Source: Macrocybe gigantea (taxonomy: Eukaryota; Basidiomycota; Agaricomycetes; Agaricales; Callistosporiaceae). From it: 64,000 bases of DNA. Positions 35,806 through 48,118 of this stretch are shown here, piece after piece. The notes beneath the pieces were generated by a model. The model saw nothing but the letters and a program-made list of their open reading frames with translations. It was not told the origin of the DNA and did not search any database. Position 1 is the first letter of the stretch, and every line of letters starts with the position of its first letter. The translations under genes and the position numbers were made by a program. The stretch spans positions 124,001-188,000 of the forward strand of contig SJRY01000270.1 in the NCBI GenBank assembly GCA_011319805.1, read 5' to 3'.

Positions 35806-37612
35806 GCTCCGTCTTCGATGAGTAGGTCGAAAGATTTTTTGGTGCAGAATTTGTCTGTGTTTGTCCCACCTGGTTATGGTATGGACTCGTGACTCTTTCG
35901 GCCTTCCTCCTACCTCCAAGGCAAAGCACCTTTGTTCCCAAGTCCCTTGAATATGGATTTCGTCGTTTTACCGGACTCGGTGGCAAAGAGATAGGTCGCT
36001 ATCACATCACCTACCTCGTATGCCCACTACTATTCAGACATCACGTGAATACATCGGCATTTTGGAACATCTTTGCCTTGCTCGCTGCCTTTTTTTCGCT
36101 TCCGTGGCCTTTTCATCAAGCAAAATCGCCTAGAAGCCAGATCGACCCGCGCATGCACCTGCGATAGCGCACATCGTGTCGTATTCCAAGCCTGATCGGA
36201 CATGTCCATTCTGCATTGTGATCGGCGAGGTAACGTCGGCCCTGCCAGTTTCGCAATGAGGCTTGCGGTGCTCCATTGAGAGCTGTAACTTTGACGTTTG
36301 AATTTGCTCTTTTCTGGACGATTCCTCGAGGCCGTGCGCAGCCATCACTGAGCCATGCGTGCGGCTTGCTACTGTTATCTGCAGTTCGGGCGCTTAAGTT
36401 GATATATCTACGTGACGTGCTGGATCGTTCTTCCCGAGCTACGATTGAACAATGATTTTATCAATGGGACGCTGCGTCACCGCAGTTCTGGAACCTATAG
36501 CGCTGTTGCTTCTCGGGCGCGGTAGATGCAGGGATGCTCTTCAATTCGACAACCGCCATATCCATACCTCCGGATCCCTGTGCTCGAAGGCATCATCCAC
36601 AGAATTCACCCGGCAATTTGCATGTCTCGGGGATCTGCATGGACATCAGCGAGTTCCACCGCAGGAAAGCTTGAGCGGCACAGGCTACAAATCCAACCTA
36701 AATGAGCATTCCTCCGAAAATACTGCCGAGATCCCAATTGGAGAATAGCATCCAATTGTCGTTGTTAGTTACACGATTCCCAAGGTTCGGTGTACCATGG
36801 GTACGTCGTTTTGAATTGCGAATTGCTTCCTTCCTTCTTCAACTGTCTTGAATGCGTTTCTCTGGTCCTTAACTACCTTTCCCAAGGGTGAACACAGATC
36901 GGGGGGGAACGATTCAATATGTTTTAGGATCCTGCCCTACGACAGGACTGTCTCTGCAGCAAGCTGATTTTGTATCTTAGCGTTGTACTTGCGCTCGCGA
37001 GCCTTCGAACATAGGCAAATATTACAATGTCCGTTAGGCAACGCCCAGATGTCATGAGATCATTTTCGGAACGCGCGGGGCACGCTGGCTACCGCCGAGC
37101 GAACCAACCGGTTCGTGCTGATTCACGGAGGGCGAGTCGAGACCCCAGTTGTTATTGGATAAGCGCTATGACACGGGCGAAAAGAGTCGTCGGCTTGGCT
37201 GCTGCAGATCGCGTCAGCAAACAACACAGAGACGCTCTCTGGCCAGATAGGAGGCGATAGGGACCGCGGTTTGCAACCGATCGCGAGTGAACTTGGGTTC
37301 TTGGCGGTGAGGTTGTTGCGATCTAGGCTTAGTAGTGCATAACGTGTATCCATTCGAACAGCCCTGTGCCCCTAAATCACAAAAAAGTACCATGTGTTCT
37401 GCGAACCGTGTCGTCGCTGTGTCGTAAAATCCGAGAGAAAATACAATGGCAAGCGGACATTCATCAAGGAAAGATCAGTCATGGACAGAGAAAAAAACAT
37501 CGTCTTTTCTTTTGACCATCAGAAAATCTCACGAGCGGCTCAGGTGAGATGCCAGATACACGGGAGGTCCATTGCGATACTCCATTTCACCTATGGGAAG
37601 TGAGGACGACGC
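35806..37612. other. Long gene-poor region
   Basis: About 1.8 kb without a supported gene. Small open frames show no motifs, and no repeat family is visible. It includes the tim50 promoter at the left and the kinase-like 3' flank at the right. Confidence 0.4.
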
Positions 37613-39076
37613 TTACAGCAGAGAGAGCAACCAAGTTACCAGAAAACCAGCGAGTGGCTTCGACCGGCGTTCCAGATCCTCCTCTGTAAGGACGCTGCAA
37701 ATCTCTTCGAAGCGTGCGAGGGCGGCAGCGGCGGTAGGCTGGCTGGGCCCATCAGAATCCTTCATGGAATCAAAGAGATGGCCGACGTCAGGAATCACGT
37801 CTTCAATGCACTACGCAAAAAAAGAAAAGAAAAAAAAATCAGCTCCACAATAGATCAAAACTGCACATATACAGACACAAAGGTTGACCTCCAGCTCTGT
37901 AGCGAGGCGGTAAACATCGTGCTTGAAGGCCTTTTCGAGCTCTGCGAACTCGCGGATCCATCGCGGGCGGCAGAGTCGCCGTCTCAAAGTCGATAAAGGC
38001 GTATCTGCGCTCGGGTCCGGCAAGGCCTGCCAGAAAGGGACGCAGGCCCGAGGGCACCATCACGTCCATGAACATGTTCTGCTGCAAGATGTCGCCGTGT
38101 GCGATCCTGTGCTCGTGGAGAAACGCGACTGCCTTGGAAATTCGTGACCCAAAAGGCTCAGCGCCGAGATCGACTTTTGCAGGAACAGAACGCGGTCGGA
38201 CTCGCCTCGAAAAATGCTCGCCCGTATCGAATCAATTCGCCCACGTTGACGAAATCACAGAGATACACCTCGCTCCATCTATAGCGGACTGAAGTTCAGT
38301 ATACCCAATTTCGAAGCCAGGGAGGGGAACATGTATACCTTGGCATGATGACGAAAATCTGTTCATCAAACTCGATATACTCGAGAATAGGGATGGTGCG
38401 GTTCTGCGGATGGTCGCGGAGAGCTTCAGAATGCAACAGACGAAAGGCTTGCAGCTCCTTCGTCGGGCTCGCTCCAGCTCCGGATATCGCTCTGCAAAGT
38501 TTCGTAGAAACGTTAACGCGTAGTAAGCGGGGATTGAAGAAGTTTGCACTTGATCACTACGTCCCGACCATTCTTGTCGCGCGCAGGCCATGCCAGCGGT
38601 GACTAGACCGGCGAGCCAAGATGAGGCGTTTGCCATGTCTTGAGAACGCAAATAACGCTCACGATGAACTCAAACTCTGCTTCCTTATCATCCCTGCAAC
38701 AACGAAGTGCAAATGGAAATGACATCTCCAAGCTCGAGTCGGCGTGCTTCGTGCATGGAATGAGTCTGCTGCAAAAGGCCTTTGGGTCCTCGTGAACGTA
38801 GAGGTTGTAGCCTCGAGAGGCAAAGAACGGGCGTAGAAAGTGCCACGAGCGGAGGACGCGTTTCCGATTCTTCATCCACGTTTCCAACACAGATGGGTCG
38901 CCTTCGTCCCATTGACGGTCAAAGTTTGGGGTGATGGGATAATTCCATAGCCAGGAGCGAGCTGTCCAACGAATCGAGCACAAGACGCCTTGTACACGGA
39001 CGATGCGAACGGGTCTATAAAACCATGCAATCACGACAGCACTGATTAGCGAAAGAGACAGAGTCTGCAGTGCCAT
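37613..39076 (-). CDS. Membrane-anchored protein-kinase-like protein
   Basis: The ATG at 39076 gives MALQTLSLSLISAVVIAWFY, an N-terminal hydrophobic anchor. Downstream are kinase-fold features typical of a basidiomycete-specific family: RSWHFLRPFF, RDHPQNRTIPILEYIEFDEQ then IFVIMPR (hinge), the catalytic loop FLHEHRIAHGDILQQNMF (H-G-D-x4-N in place of HRD-x4-N) and YAFIDFETATLPP (DFE in place of DFG). A C-lobe tail reads EEICSVLTEEDLERR. The first exon ends near 38700, and further introns near 38650, 38335 and 37860 are implied by frame changes; I could not fix every junction. The glycine-rich loop is not evident. Activity is therefore uncertain, and substrates are unknown. Confidence 0.65.
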
Positions 39077-40026
39077 TGAAGAAACAAGAATAATGAGTAA
39101 GTCAAGATACCCTCCGACTTCATTCAAGTTGCGTATTCAATGCGAAAAGAGACTGAATGTGACCGTCGTCGACAACCAAAATCCATAACTCAATTGTGTC
39201 ACAACATGGACCCACTTTTGTGTCATTGGCTTGGCTGGCTTCACATTGCGTCAGCGTAGAGACATCTCTGCGTGATAGGGGCGATAACAAAAGACAACAA
39301 CGACCACGCCAGGTTGTCCCGTTCTGATCCTGATCTAAGGACAGCATGAGCCCTGTCTGTCCAGGTGCCAAACTCGTAACTCTTCTGTACTTCAGTTCGC
39401 GACGTCAATCGTAATTCGACCTGTCTAACGAACTTGTTGTCGACTTTGGCCTCAATGTACCCACCCACAAAATGCGTCAAATAGTCTTGCAGAGAGCTTC
39501 AGCAAAAGCTTTATTCCAGCCAAATCTGCTTATCAATTAAGCGCTTGATGCAAACCTGACTTACGACGTCCCATCAGGGCACGCAGTCAGTGAAAAAAAA
39601 AAAGGTTTTCTGATCGTACCATTTGTATAGCCGTGCCGGACTTTGAAAAATTCTAGTGACATAAATTTCGTAACGACGCAGCCTGCCTGCCTTGCCTCCG
39701 CCTTCATCGTCCCTTCCGCAGACTCGTGCAGACCCCAGATTTTGCGTATAAAAGCCCTAGCGTTTCGCCAAAGAGTTCCCAGCAAGCTTCTCCAGCGACT
39801 GCTTCTTGGTTTCGCTTTACGTTCTATTGTCTCATCGAGCGCTCGTCTCCGGTTTGGTGACACCACTCCTTCCTCAGAGTAGCTTGCAAAGCATTGCATG
39901 TACTCCAACCAGCTCTGCAGCACCCACAACACTCATCGAGGCCACAAGCACACCACCGCGGGTTTCCGAATTAGTTTTTAACATCCTTCTCGTCTATATC
40001 ACTTAGCTAAACTTCATCGATAAAAC
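39077..40026. other. Divergent promoter region upstream of INO1
   Basis: Separates the kinase-like gene from INO1. It holds a TATAAAA at 39747-39753, an A run near 39594 and C/T-rich leader sequence up to the ATG. Open frames are short and unsupported. Confidence 0.5.
39747..39753 (+). promoter_or_regulatory. TATA box candidate for INO1
   Basis: TATAAAA lies 274 bases before the INO1 ATG. In the pyrimidine-rich leader that follows I did not find a clear inositol-response element. Confidence 0.4.
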
Positions 40027-41894
40027 ATGGCTCCCAACGTCGTAAACGGATCTGGGTACAACACCCCGATTCTCAGCTCGAGTCGTTCGTGCCCGTGCAC
40101 CCGACCTCGGCGCGTCGCCCTCACGCGATTCACGTCGAGTCCGAGAACACGCAGTTCACGGACGAGTTCATCACCGCAAAGTTCATCAATCGCGGTTCCC
40201 ATGTCACGGTCTCTGATGGTCAGTACTTTATCAAGCCGACCGCCGAGCAGTTCGAGTTCCAGACCAAGAGGAAGGTCAACAAGACTGGGTAAGTGTGCGA
40301 CTCGCTGCGCAGACGCTTTCTCTGCTTCCGTTCTCGACGGGAATTGATCACGTGTTCGTTTCCCGTAGGCTCATGATGATTGGTGTTGGCGGCAACAACG
40401 GGTCCACGTTGTGCGCGACCATCCTCGCCAATCGCCACAACATCACGTGGAACACCAAGAACGGGCTCCAGCAGCCAAATTACATCGGTTCCGTTCTTCG
40501 TGCCTCCACCGTCCGCATTGGCAGCGACCCTGCCACCAGGAAGGACGTCCATGTTCCGATTTCCGATGTTCTTCCTATGGTCCACCCCAGTGATCTTGTC
40601 CTCGGTGGCTGGGACATTTCTGGTGTCCCGATGGATCAGGCGATGGAGCGTGCCAGGGTCCTCGACTTTGACCTCCAGCGACAGGTCAAGCCTCACATGG
40701 CTCTCCTTGGCAAGCCTCTGCCGTCCATCTACTATCCCGATTTTATTGCCGCGAACCAGGAGAAGCGCGCGGACAACTTGATCCCAGGCAACGACAAGCA
40801 AGCACACCTGGACCACATCCGCGCCGACATCCGCAAGTTCAAGGCGGACAACCAGCTCGACCGCGTTGTCGTGTTCTGGACGGCCAACACGGAGCGATAC
40901 AGCGACATCATACCCGGCGTCAACGACACCGCTGATAACCTGCTCAACTCGATCAAGAACTCGCATTCTGAGGTGTCCCCGTCTACCCTCTTTGCCGTTG
41001 CCGCCATCCTCGAGCGTGAGCCCTTTGTCAATGGCGCACCCCAGAACACCTTTGTGCCAGGCGTTATCGAGCTTGCGGAGCGCCACAAGTCGTTCATCGG
41101 CGGCGACGACCTCAAGTCTGGCCAGACGAAGCTCAAGTCTGTCCTCGCCGAGTTCCTCGTCAACGCGGGCATCAAGCCGCTGTCCATCGCGTCGTACAAC
41201 CATCTCGGCAACAACGACGGGCACAACTTGTCGGCTGAGAGGCAGTTCAGGAGCAAGGAGATCAGCAAGAGCAGCGTCGTTGATGATATGGTGAACGCGA
41301 ACAGGCTTTTGTACAAGGCGCCCGAGGTCGGGAGAAGGCGTCCCGGTCGGCAAGGGCGAGCATCCGGACCATATTGTTGTCATCAAGTACGTCCCCGCGG
41401 TGGGCGACTCGAAGCGGGCCATCGACGAATATTACTCGGAGATTTTTTGCGGTGGTAGGAACACGATCAACATCTTCAACGAGTGCGAGGTCGGTGTCTT
41501 GCGTATTTTCTAAAAAAAAATTTTCCTCATTGTTTCGACATGATAGGATTCTCTGCTTGCCACTCCGTTGATCTTGGACTTGACTATCCTCACCGAGCTC
41601 CTGTCTCGCATCCAGTATCGCAACCTGTCGGCTGAACAAAAGGACTTTGCTCCGCTCTATCCGGTTCTGTCCTTGCTTTCTTACATGTTGAAGGCACCCC
41701 TCGTCAAGCCTGGTATGTTCCTATGCCGTTGCTCTATGGCGATTGTCTCGGCTCACGAACATGTCACCCCTGCTGTAGGCACTGATGTCGTCAACAGCTT
41801 GAACAGGCAGCGCAACGCCCTGGACACCTTCCTCAAGGCTTGCATCGGCCTCGAGGGCAGCAGCGACCTGTTGCTCGAGACTAGGATATGGTGA
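40027..41894 (+). CDS. ino1: Inositol-3-phosphate synthase (INO1)
   Basis: This NAD-dependent cytosolic enzyme turns glucose-6-phosphate into inositol-3-phosphate, the first step of inositol synthesis. The start [16 protein letters not shown] is followed by [13 protein letters not shown] and, after an intron (about 40290-40369), [14 protein letters not shown], the NAD-binding turn. Then come [66 protein letters not shown] and [18 protein letters not shown], all family hallmarks. Introns lie near 41490-41547 and 41712-41778. The stop is at 41892-41894. Two frame breaks spoil an otherwise intact reading: near 40073 (a C missing before AGCTCGAG) and at GGG 41330-41332 (one base extra). In so conserved a gene these are most likely sequence errors. 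Confidence 0.95.
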
Positions 41895-42596
41895 ACTCGC
41901 TGTGTTGGCGTAAAGTGATGCATTCGGAGCGGTTTCAACACGGTTCCGTTTAGCATAAAGCAAGTTTTGCCTTGTGTTCTTTCGTTTGTCCGTCTCTTGC
42001 TCCCTGTTTCCGCGTGCCATTCAACTGGTACCTCTCTCTTCATATCTTGTATGCTCCTGAATTGTCAATGTGATGTGTTTGTGATGTAAAATCCTGATTC
42101 TGGCTGGCAGATTGCTGTGATTCGTCGAGTTGACAAGGCTTGCTTTGTTCTATCATGCATCAATTGCTTCGCAGTGCCACTGTTCTGATGAAACTGGTTT
42201 TTGGGCGTCTCGTCTTGACAGGCCCAGATGCAGCGCTCAGGAGTCGGAATGTTGACGGCTCATCTGCACAGCATGCCAGAAAGAGATCATGAGAAACTAT
42301 TTAAAGGCGGATGGAGATCATGCAAGGAGGGGATCGTTCTCCACTGTCGTCTCTTTTTTTTTATTTTACTGTTACAACGTTGGTCGTTACGCGTCAAGCT
42401 CGAGCGAGGTTCTTTGTTTTTCCTCTTCTCATTGGGTAGCTTGTTGCTCATGCTGGTTTGGGTGTTTTTTCAGGCGTCACCCTAACCGCAACCGTAACCG
42501 TGCCCGTAACCGTAACACACACACAAACGATAAACGCCCTAGCCGCTTTCTGTCGGTGCTAGAGCTAAACGCGAACCGCAAACGCAAACGCAGACC
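41895..42596. other. Intergenic, INO1 3' flank and leader of next gene
   Basis: No supported gene. It contains T runs and, just before the next ATG, a degenerate CCGTAAC tandem repeat (42480-42516). Confidence 0.5.
42480..42516 (+). repeat. Degenerate CCGTAA/CCCTAA tandem repeat
   Basis: Six imperfect copies related to CCGTAA begin with one exact CCCTAA and lie 80-120 bases before an ATG. The unit is one substitution from the CCCTAA telomere strand. Confidence 0.75.
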
Positions 42597-43214
42597 ATGG
42601 CGTTCACTCAGAGCGTGGCGAAGGACGACAAAGCTCCGACGTCATCCTCATCATCATTTTCGTCACCCTCATCATCGCCCTCCTCATCATCCCCGCCACA
42701 CACGCGCTCCATAGCCGACCTTGTCCTCGATCCGCGGGCCTATACCGCGCTCATGGGCACTTCAGATGCTGACGATGCGGACGCTGTGCCAGCTGCACCA
42801 CCGCCCTCTGCCGTCCCGCCCGACTCGCCGATGCGCACGGATGAGGATGGGGAGAGGGCTGGGACTGGACTGGGACTGGGACTGGGACGGGGACGGGGAT
42901 GTCCATCGCGGACTTGGTGCTGGATGGCGTGACGTACGATGCGATTCTGGCTTCGAGCGCGAAGAAGCATCTCAGCCTTGCGAGTGAGGATGGGATCGGG
43001 TGGAAGTAGCGCCGACGCCTCATCCTCGGCGCAGCGAACGCACACGGCGTCGTCGGTATACGAGGCGTCTCCTGCGACTGCGACCGCTGGACTGGATTCG
43101 GCAAAGACACCGCCTAATAGTCCTTTGACTGCCGCTGTCGGGGGTTCTGGTTATGCCTCGTTGGTGGGCATGGCGGAGATGATCGTTGATTCGTCGGACG
43201 GGAAGACGGGCTGA
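42597..43214 (+). CDS. Unknown low-complexity protein with duplicated SIADLVLD motif
   Basis: I do not recognise it. The start MAFTQSVAKDDKAPTSS is followed by a serine/proline tract from TCA/TCC repeats, then RSIADLVLDPRAYTALMG. Further on a similar motif, MSIADLVLDGVTYDAILASS, recurs in another frame, after a Gly/Leu/Arg repeat made by GGGACT units (42862-42898). The end, SGYASLVGMAEMIVDSSDGK, is in a third frame. To read as one protein it needs two single-base corrections, one in the GGGACT repeat and one in the G-rich text near 43001-43006. The function is unknown; the repeated motif could be a short binding site (inference). Confidence 0.5.
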
Positions 43215-43513
43215 AGCGGCCCGGTGCTTCCTTTGTTTGGTAGTTGCACTGTACGGTTTTCTCCCTTGTATTCCGTTGTCGAGTTGCTCTCTCTACTTTA
43301 CAATGCCGTTGTAATGGCTTATTCTTGTGCATCTTCTCAAAACCTGTCACTCACTAGGGGAATGCATTACAGTGATGAGAAGTTAGATATTCTAGGCTCT
43401 CATTATTGTAATGAGGAGCCCTATCAACGGCGAGTAGTAGCTACAATTATAAACTACAGGTGTATTGCACGACTGTCCTCCATTCACCAGAGATGCCCGG
43501 AACAAGTGACAGG
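43215..43513. other. Short convergent intergenic region
   Basis: The 3' ends of the two neighbouring unknown genes meet here. I see no repeat or RNA gene. Confidence 0.4.
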
Positions 43514-45057
43514 TCAGGCGTTCAAGATGTCGAGCAAGGCCCGTTGCTGGGATGACGGCCTGCCAAGGAACGGGTAGACAAGCCCGCGGAGCTCTTCGTT
43601 CTCGACAATGTCCGCAATCTCCCGCTCGAACCCGACAGCTGTGCCACTCACCGGCGGCAGAGGCACAGTGCTAACCTTCGGTGCCCAGGCCCCGCAGGAA
43701 GATGTGCACTGCGAAGCTGGTTCCACCATGGCAGCGGCCTTCCACTCGCTGATTTCTTCCCCCCCCTGCACCACCACCACTGCCCCTGCCCGCGCCGCCG
43801 CGAGCAATGCCTTGTCGTCTTCAAACGACTTGCGGATGGCCACCATGTCCAGCGGGCGGGGTGCTTTCGCACGAAGACGCGCCCAGCCGCTCAGGCGGCC
43901 AGTGTTCGCACGATCGCTCGCACCCTCGTCGCTCCCCCGAGATGCAGCCAATAAGCTGGATGCGAACGCCTCGCCGAGGTCCACGCCTGGGAACAGCTGG
44001 CGCTCGGACACGTCGTGGTGCTTCCATGCCGCGGTGTTGGCTGTGGCTGTGGCTGTGGGCGTCTTGCTTGCCTCCCTGACAGCCTCTTCCAGCGATGCGA
44101 CCACTGCAGAGCGCGCGAGGGCATCATCTGGGAGGAGCTGGGCGACGGCACAGGCTTGTGCATCCTGACCGTGAAGGAGGGGCAGTACACGGCGGCGCGC
44201 ACGGGCGTGGGCGCGATGATCTTGGCTGACGAGATGGCCGGAGCGGGAGGACGTACAGCATGACGCGGCGGCGGCGCTTGGCGCGTCTGATGGCCTCGGA
44301 ATACGGGAAAGAGAGCCTGCCGGCTGAAGCATCCGAACGGTAGGTAGGGCGCAGGAGCGGCAGCTGTCGAGTCCCACCAGGCGGGGTGGACCAATGGCGG
44401 TGGAGGCAGTGCGCGCGTGTCGCGTGCAGCGGGCCTGTGGACAGGCATCTTGTAGGCCGAGGGAGACGGCGGCCAGCGGCACGCGCCTCCGAGAGCTGAG
44501 GTGGGCTTGCGGTGGACGGAAGGCATGGGAGGCCAGTGGCATAAGGGCGAGCCTCTGGATTCGCTGTCGCCTATGACGCCGTGCGTCGATGGGTCCGCAT
44601 GCCTCGTCGGCTTGCCCATCCTCTCCTCGCTTCCCTCCGCAAGCTTGGCTAGGTTCTCCAGCAGGGTGCGCTGCTGCCGGAGCGTCTCCATTTCTCGCGC
44701 CATGGCTTCCATCGACCGCATACGGTTGTAGAGCTTTTGCAGCTCTGCGAGACAGATGGCGTCCTCCTGGTTCGCGTTCTAGACGAGGGAGAGTTCAGTT
44801 CTCTCTGTGGCGTCTGCAGAACTGCGTACGACTTACCGCGCCACGCTGGATGCGACGCGCTGGATAGCCCGAGTTGGGCATCGCGCCTCCGTGGATGCTG
44901 GTGTTGCAGGGTAAGAGTGGGATCGTGTAGGATGCGAGCATCGCGTAGTGGTGTTGCCGGAGGACATTTTGCGAGTGTTCAGCAGAGAGGATATCGGCGA
45001 TGTCGTGGAGTGGAATGCAGGGTTAGATGGGTCTGTGATTGGTGAGGGCCCCGACAT
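43514..45057 (-). CDS. Unknown protein with short coiled coil
   Basis: I do not recognise it. The start MSGPSPITDPSNPAFHS leads, in a shifted frame, to HSQNVLRQHHYAMLASYT and IPLLPCNTSIHGGAMPN. An intron (about 44779-44840) joins this to ICLAELQKLYNRMRSMEAM then AREMETLRQQRTLLENLAK, a predicted coiled coil. A long Pro/Ala-rich disordered middle follows, then a more conserved-looking end: WKHHDVSERQLFPGVDL and FEREIADIVENEELRGLVY. Frame changes near 45020 and 44110 need correction or unseen introns. It may be a basidiomycete-specific regulator or scaffold, but nothing here proves a function. Confidence 0.5.
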
Positions 45058-45920
45058 CCAGAATGCGGGTCGAATTTAAAGCTTTTTCCGAGGCCGGTCC
45101 ATGTCGAGCTGCAATCGCTTTCCTGTCCCCTTATACGGCGTGGCCTTTTTTTTTTTCTTTGTTGCACCGCCACGAGAACGGAACGGGTAGGGCTTGCAGT
45201 CGAAACAATGGTTCAAGCGGGGGAGGGCGGGACTTGGAGAGTGGTCGAGCGGTCCACAACTCAAAGCATGCAAGCAGCCAAAGCGGGTTACCCCATAGAG
45301 GCATGTGGCCCGGACCGCGAGGCGCTTTTGTGGGCTTTGTTGTCCTTTGATTTGTTCCGTCGTCGGGGTTTGGATGATGATGCCAGTCGTTGTGCTCTCT
45401 TCGGTCGATCGACCTGGTTGTGAGGAGTCCATAGACGCAGTGACAACTGAGCCATATGATATCTCTAGTATCCAGGTCGTCGTTATCGCGAAAGAAAGCA
45501 TGGAGGAGAGTGTGAGCAGCGGCTCTTCTTTGTTGTGTGAAGATGCCCGAGCCTTGCAGGACCGTTTCCAAGGTAGCTTATTCGAGACTGGTTCCGTCTT
45601 TCTGTTGCTAGAAATTTAGGAGTCGCTGCGCGCCATGTAGGAATGAACCTCTGAAACGACTGCAATGGCTTCATCGTTCCTGCTGCTGCTCGGCCCAACC
45701 GCCCTGGACTCGCCCGATGCTGGATGCTCCTTTGCGTCTCTAGGATGAATGACAACGCGAGCCTTTGTTTGAAGAAATTGCAATGGCGGTGAGTCTGGAG
45801 CAATTCTTGCGACTGTGCTATGCATGTCTAGACCGAATCCTGGTGGTTGCTACAGCAGAAGGACGAGAGAGCTATGCGAGTTAGCTGTATTGGCTTCGAT
45901 GACCACTAGTATTGTAATCT
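45058..45920. other. Intergenic
   Basis: Upstream region of the preceding minus-strand gene and 3' flank of the next. Several overlapping open frames near 100-146 codons have no motifs. A T10-type run is near 45148. Confidence 0.4.
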
Positions 45921-48118
45921 CTATTTTCTACAATGGAGGCTCGGAGAAATCTCATATGCATGTGAGAAATCGATTATACGCATCTTATCATCCTTGTCAA
46001 TGCATATGTTCCTGGGCTCCCAGTCATTATGTTCTACCCCAACAGCACGAAGACGGTCATATAGTGCTTGTGCCTGTTCACTGTTCAAACCATAAGTTGA
46101 AGTTATAGAAAAAAGTAAGGAAAAACACATACTCGCGTTCAGAAGATACCATCTGCCAATCATTTCCCAAGGCTTCTCCCACGTATTCCATCAGAAGCAC
46201 CACACAATCACCTATTTCATCGTAAAATGCACCATAGAGAATTGGAACAACTGTTCCTTGGAGTGAACGAAGTGGACCATTGTACATGGATACTTCTGTT
46301 TCGGCATAGTGTGTATGGTCGTCGTCAAGTGGGATCTCTTTCCACACTAGTGAGGGAGCGCCTCCTGATGTAGCAATGAATGTTTCACCAGCACCACCAG
46401 TTTTGAATCGGGAGATAATGGTAACGTGGGGATAGGCTGTGGGAAGGGAGTGACTGGGGCCGATGAACCATTGCCCGTGCGGGGATGACGAGGATCCCAG
46501 ATCGTCAAAATTTTCCGTTGATCAGAGAAAAATAATTTCATGCCATGTCTTGTGCGAATGTCATAATCGTAAGTGATCTACGCAGGTCAAGGATGAGGCG
46601 GCGTTTGGTCGCGTTAGAAAAACTCAACGTACTGCGGAAAGACGGATGCCTCCGCTCCAAATATCGTTGGGCTTTGTGACCCTATCACCCTTCCGCCGTG
46701 TCTTAGTGCCTTTTCCGCTGCTTTTCCCAATGTCTTGCCGACCGTTCCTTTCGTCCCTTGACTGCCACGGCTGCTGCCCCGTATGCCACCCATTCGGCCA
46801 GCCTTGCCGCCGCTGCCTCTCCGTTTCATTCCACCACTCGGTTGACTCTTGCTGGCCTTCCGCTTGCGCTTCCTCGCACCCTGCTTTGGTCGATCGCCCG
46901 CTGCTTCAAAATCAGAATCATCCTCCCAGCGTCATCCCGCCCAAAGTCTGAAGCATTTTCCACCTCGTCCTTTAAAGCCCTCAACTGCTTCTCGGCTTGA
47001 GCAAAAATGTTAGCTGAAGATTTGCATTTAATCTCCTCGAGTCGAAGTTCCGCATTATCGTTCGCCATCACTTGTTCGCATATCAGAGCTGCCATGATTG
47101 GGATAATTTCTGAAGGGTTATACGGCCCAGCGAGCTCTATTGAACCAACATCTAAGCTTGGAGATCTTTTAATGACGAACGTCTCGTTATAATTTGATAA
47201 GCAAGCATATAATGGGGATGCAGCCACAGGCTTGATATTGGAGATGATGGCGCAGAAGGAACAGCCAAACTTGCTGTTCGAGTAATCAGTTGGAAATACG
47301 GCTAGACTGGAATTTATGGTTTGGGATTCACATGTACAAAAGAGTGGACATACCTGATGTATGATGCTGGCTGCTACTTTGGCAACATCTTCTGTGGGTT
47401 CTGATGGAGGAATAAAGTTGCCAGAGTACCAGCTTCCGCCTGGGGCAGCGGATTGAAGGATCGTTTGGACGATGTCGTGGTTGAGGACGTTCACTGTCTT
47501 CAACTCAACCAAAAAATGATAGAGTCTGAAAGCGGGGTCTATGCGGGAATCAGTGTAACAAGCGAAATCAGGTTTCGCCCATTTTCCAATCTCTTGCACG
47601 ACACTGACGAGAGAATAGTTGCCTCGGTGAGATAGGGCATCCTCGGCGCAGAAGACAGCAATGTCAAGTAGTTCGTTAAACACGCAAGTGAACCTGAGCT
47701 CGTTTTCCCAACTGTTCCGATGTTGAGTGACTAGAACCCGTTCGCGCATCGCCATGACGTCGAATTGCTTGGTGGTGTAAGGAGATGCAGGCGTACCGCC
47801 GTACTCCGCAAAGAACGTATTCATGGTGTCGTTCAACCATTGTGGTTCGGAGGACCAAGAGACAGTAGTCAGGGGTGGGTGAAGAAATTGCTCGCTTCTA
47901 GCGGGTCTCTCCGTTTTCTCGGACCTGTTAGCAATGCATTCGAATCGATGCTTCAGACTGACAGACTTTAGTATTTCTCCTATAGTTAAAGAACATTGGT
48001 GAACGCTTTCTGACATGGGGGTGAAGAGGAGAAGTGTCTTGGGTGACGACTTTTCGTGACAACGTGATATCGCATGCGCTGAGTGGCTGTCACAGACCCT
48101 GTGCTCGTTAGACGACAT
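45921..48118 (-). CDS. Nuclease-like plus kinase-like fusion protein
   Basis: The ATG at 48118 starts a large first exon whose middle has KPDFACYTDSRIDP followed by YHFLVELKTVNVLNH. The P-D...E-x-K arrangement resembles the PD-(D/E)XK nuclease fold. A basic K/R-rich linker (GARKRKRKASKSQPSGG) follows, then a kinase-like half: FLVWKEIPL-type strand (SLVWKEIPLDDD), VVLLMEYVGEALG (hinge), the catalytic loop VEHNDWEPRNICID (H-N-D-x4-N) and RIIDFSHAYE (DFS in place of DFG). Intron 46567-46623 is clear; another lies near 46080-46130. The frame also shifts near 46885 and 46400. Nuclease-kinase fusions are known among fungal Crinkler-type proteins, but the usual Crinkler header is not visible, so this link is only suggestive. 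Confidence 0.6.

Noticed and set aside
40220..41422. A 400-codon open frame antisense to INO1
   Set aside because: It mirrors the biased codon use of INO1, shows no motif and no start context. It is a shadow of the real gene.
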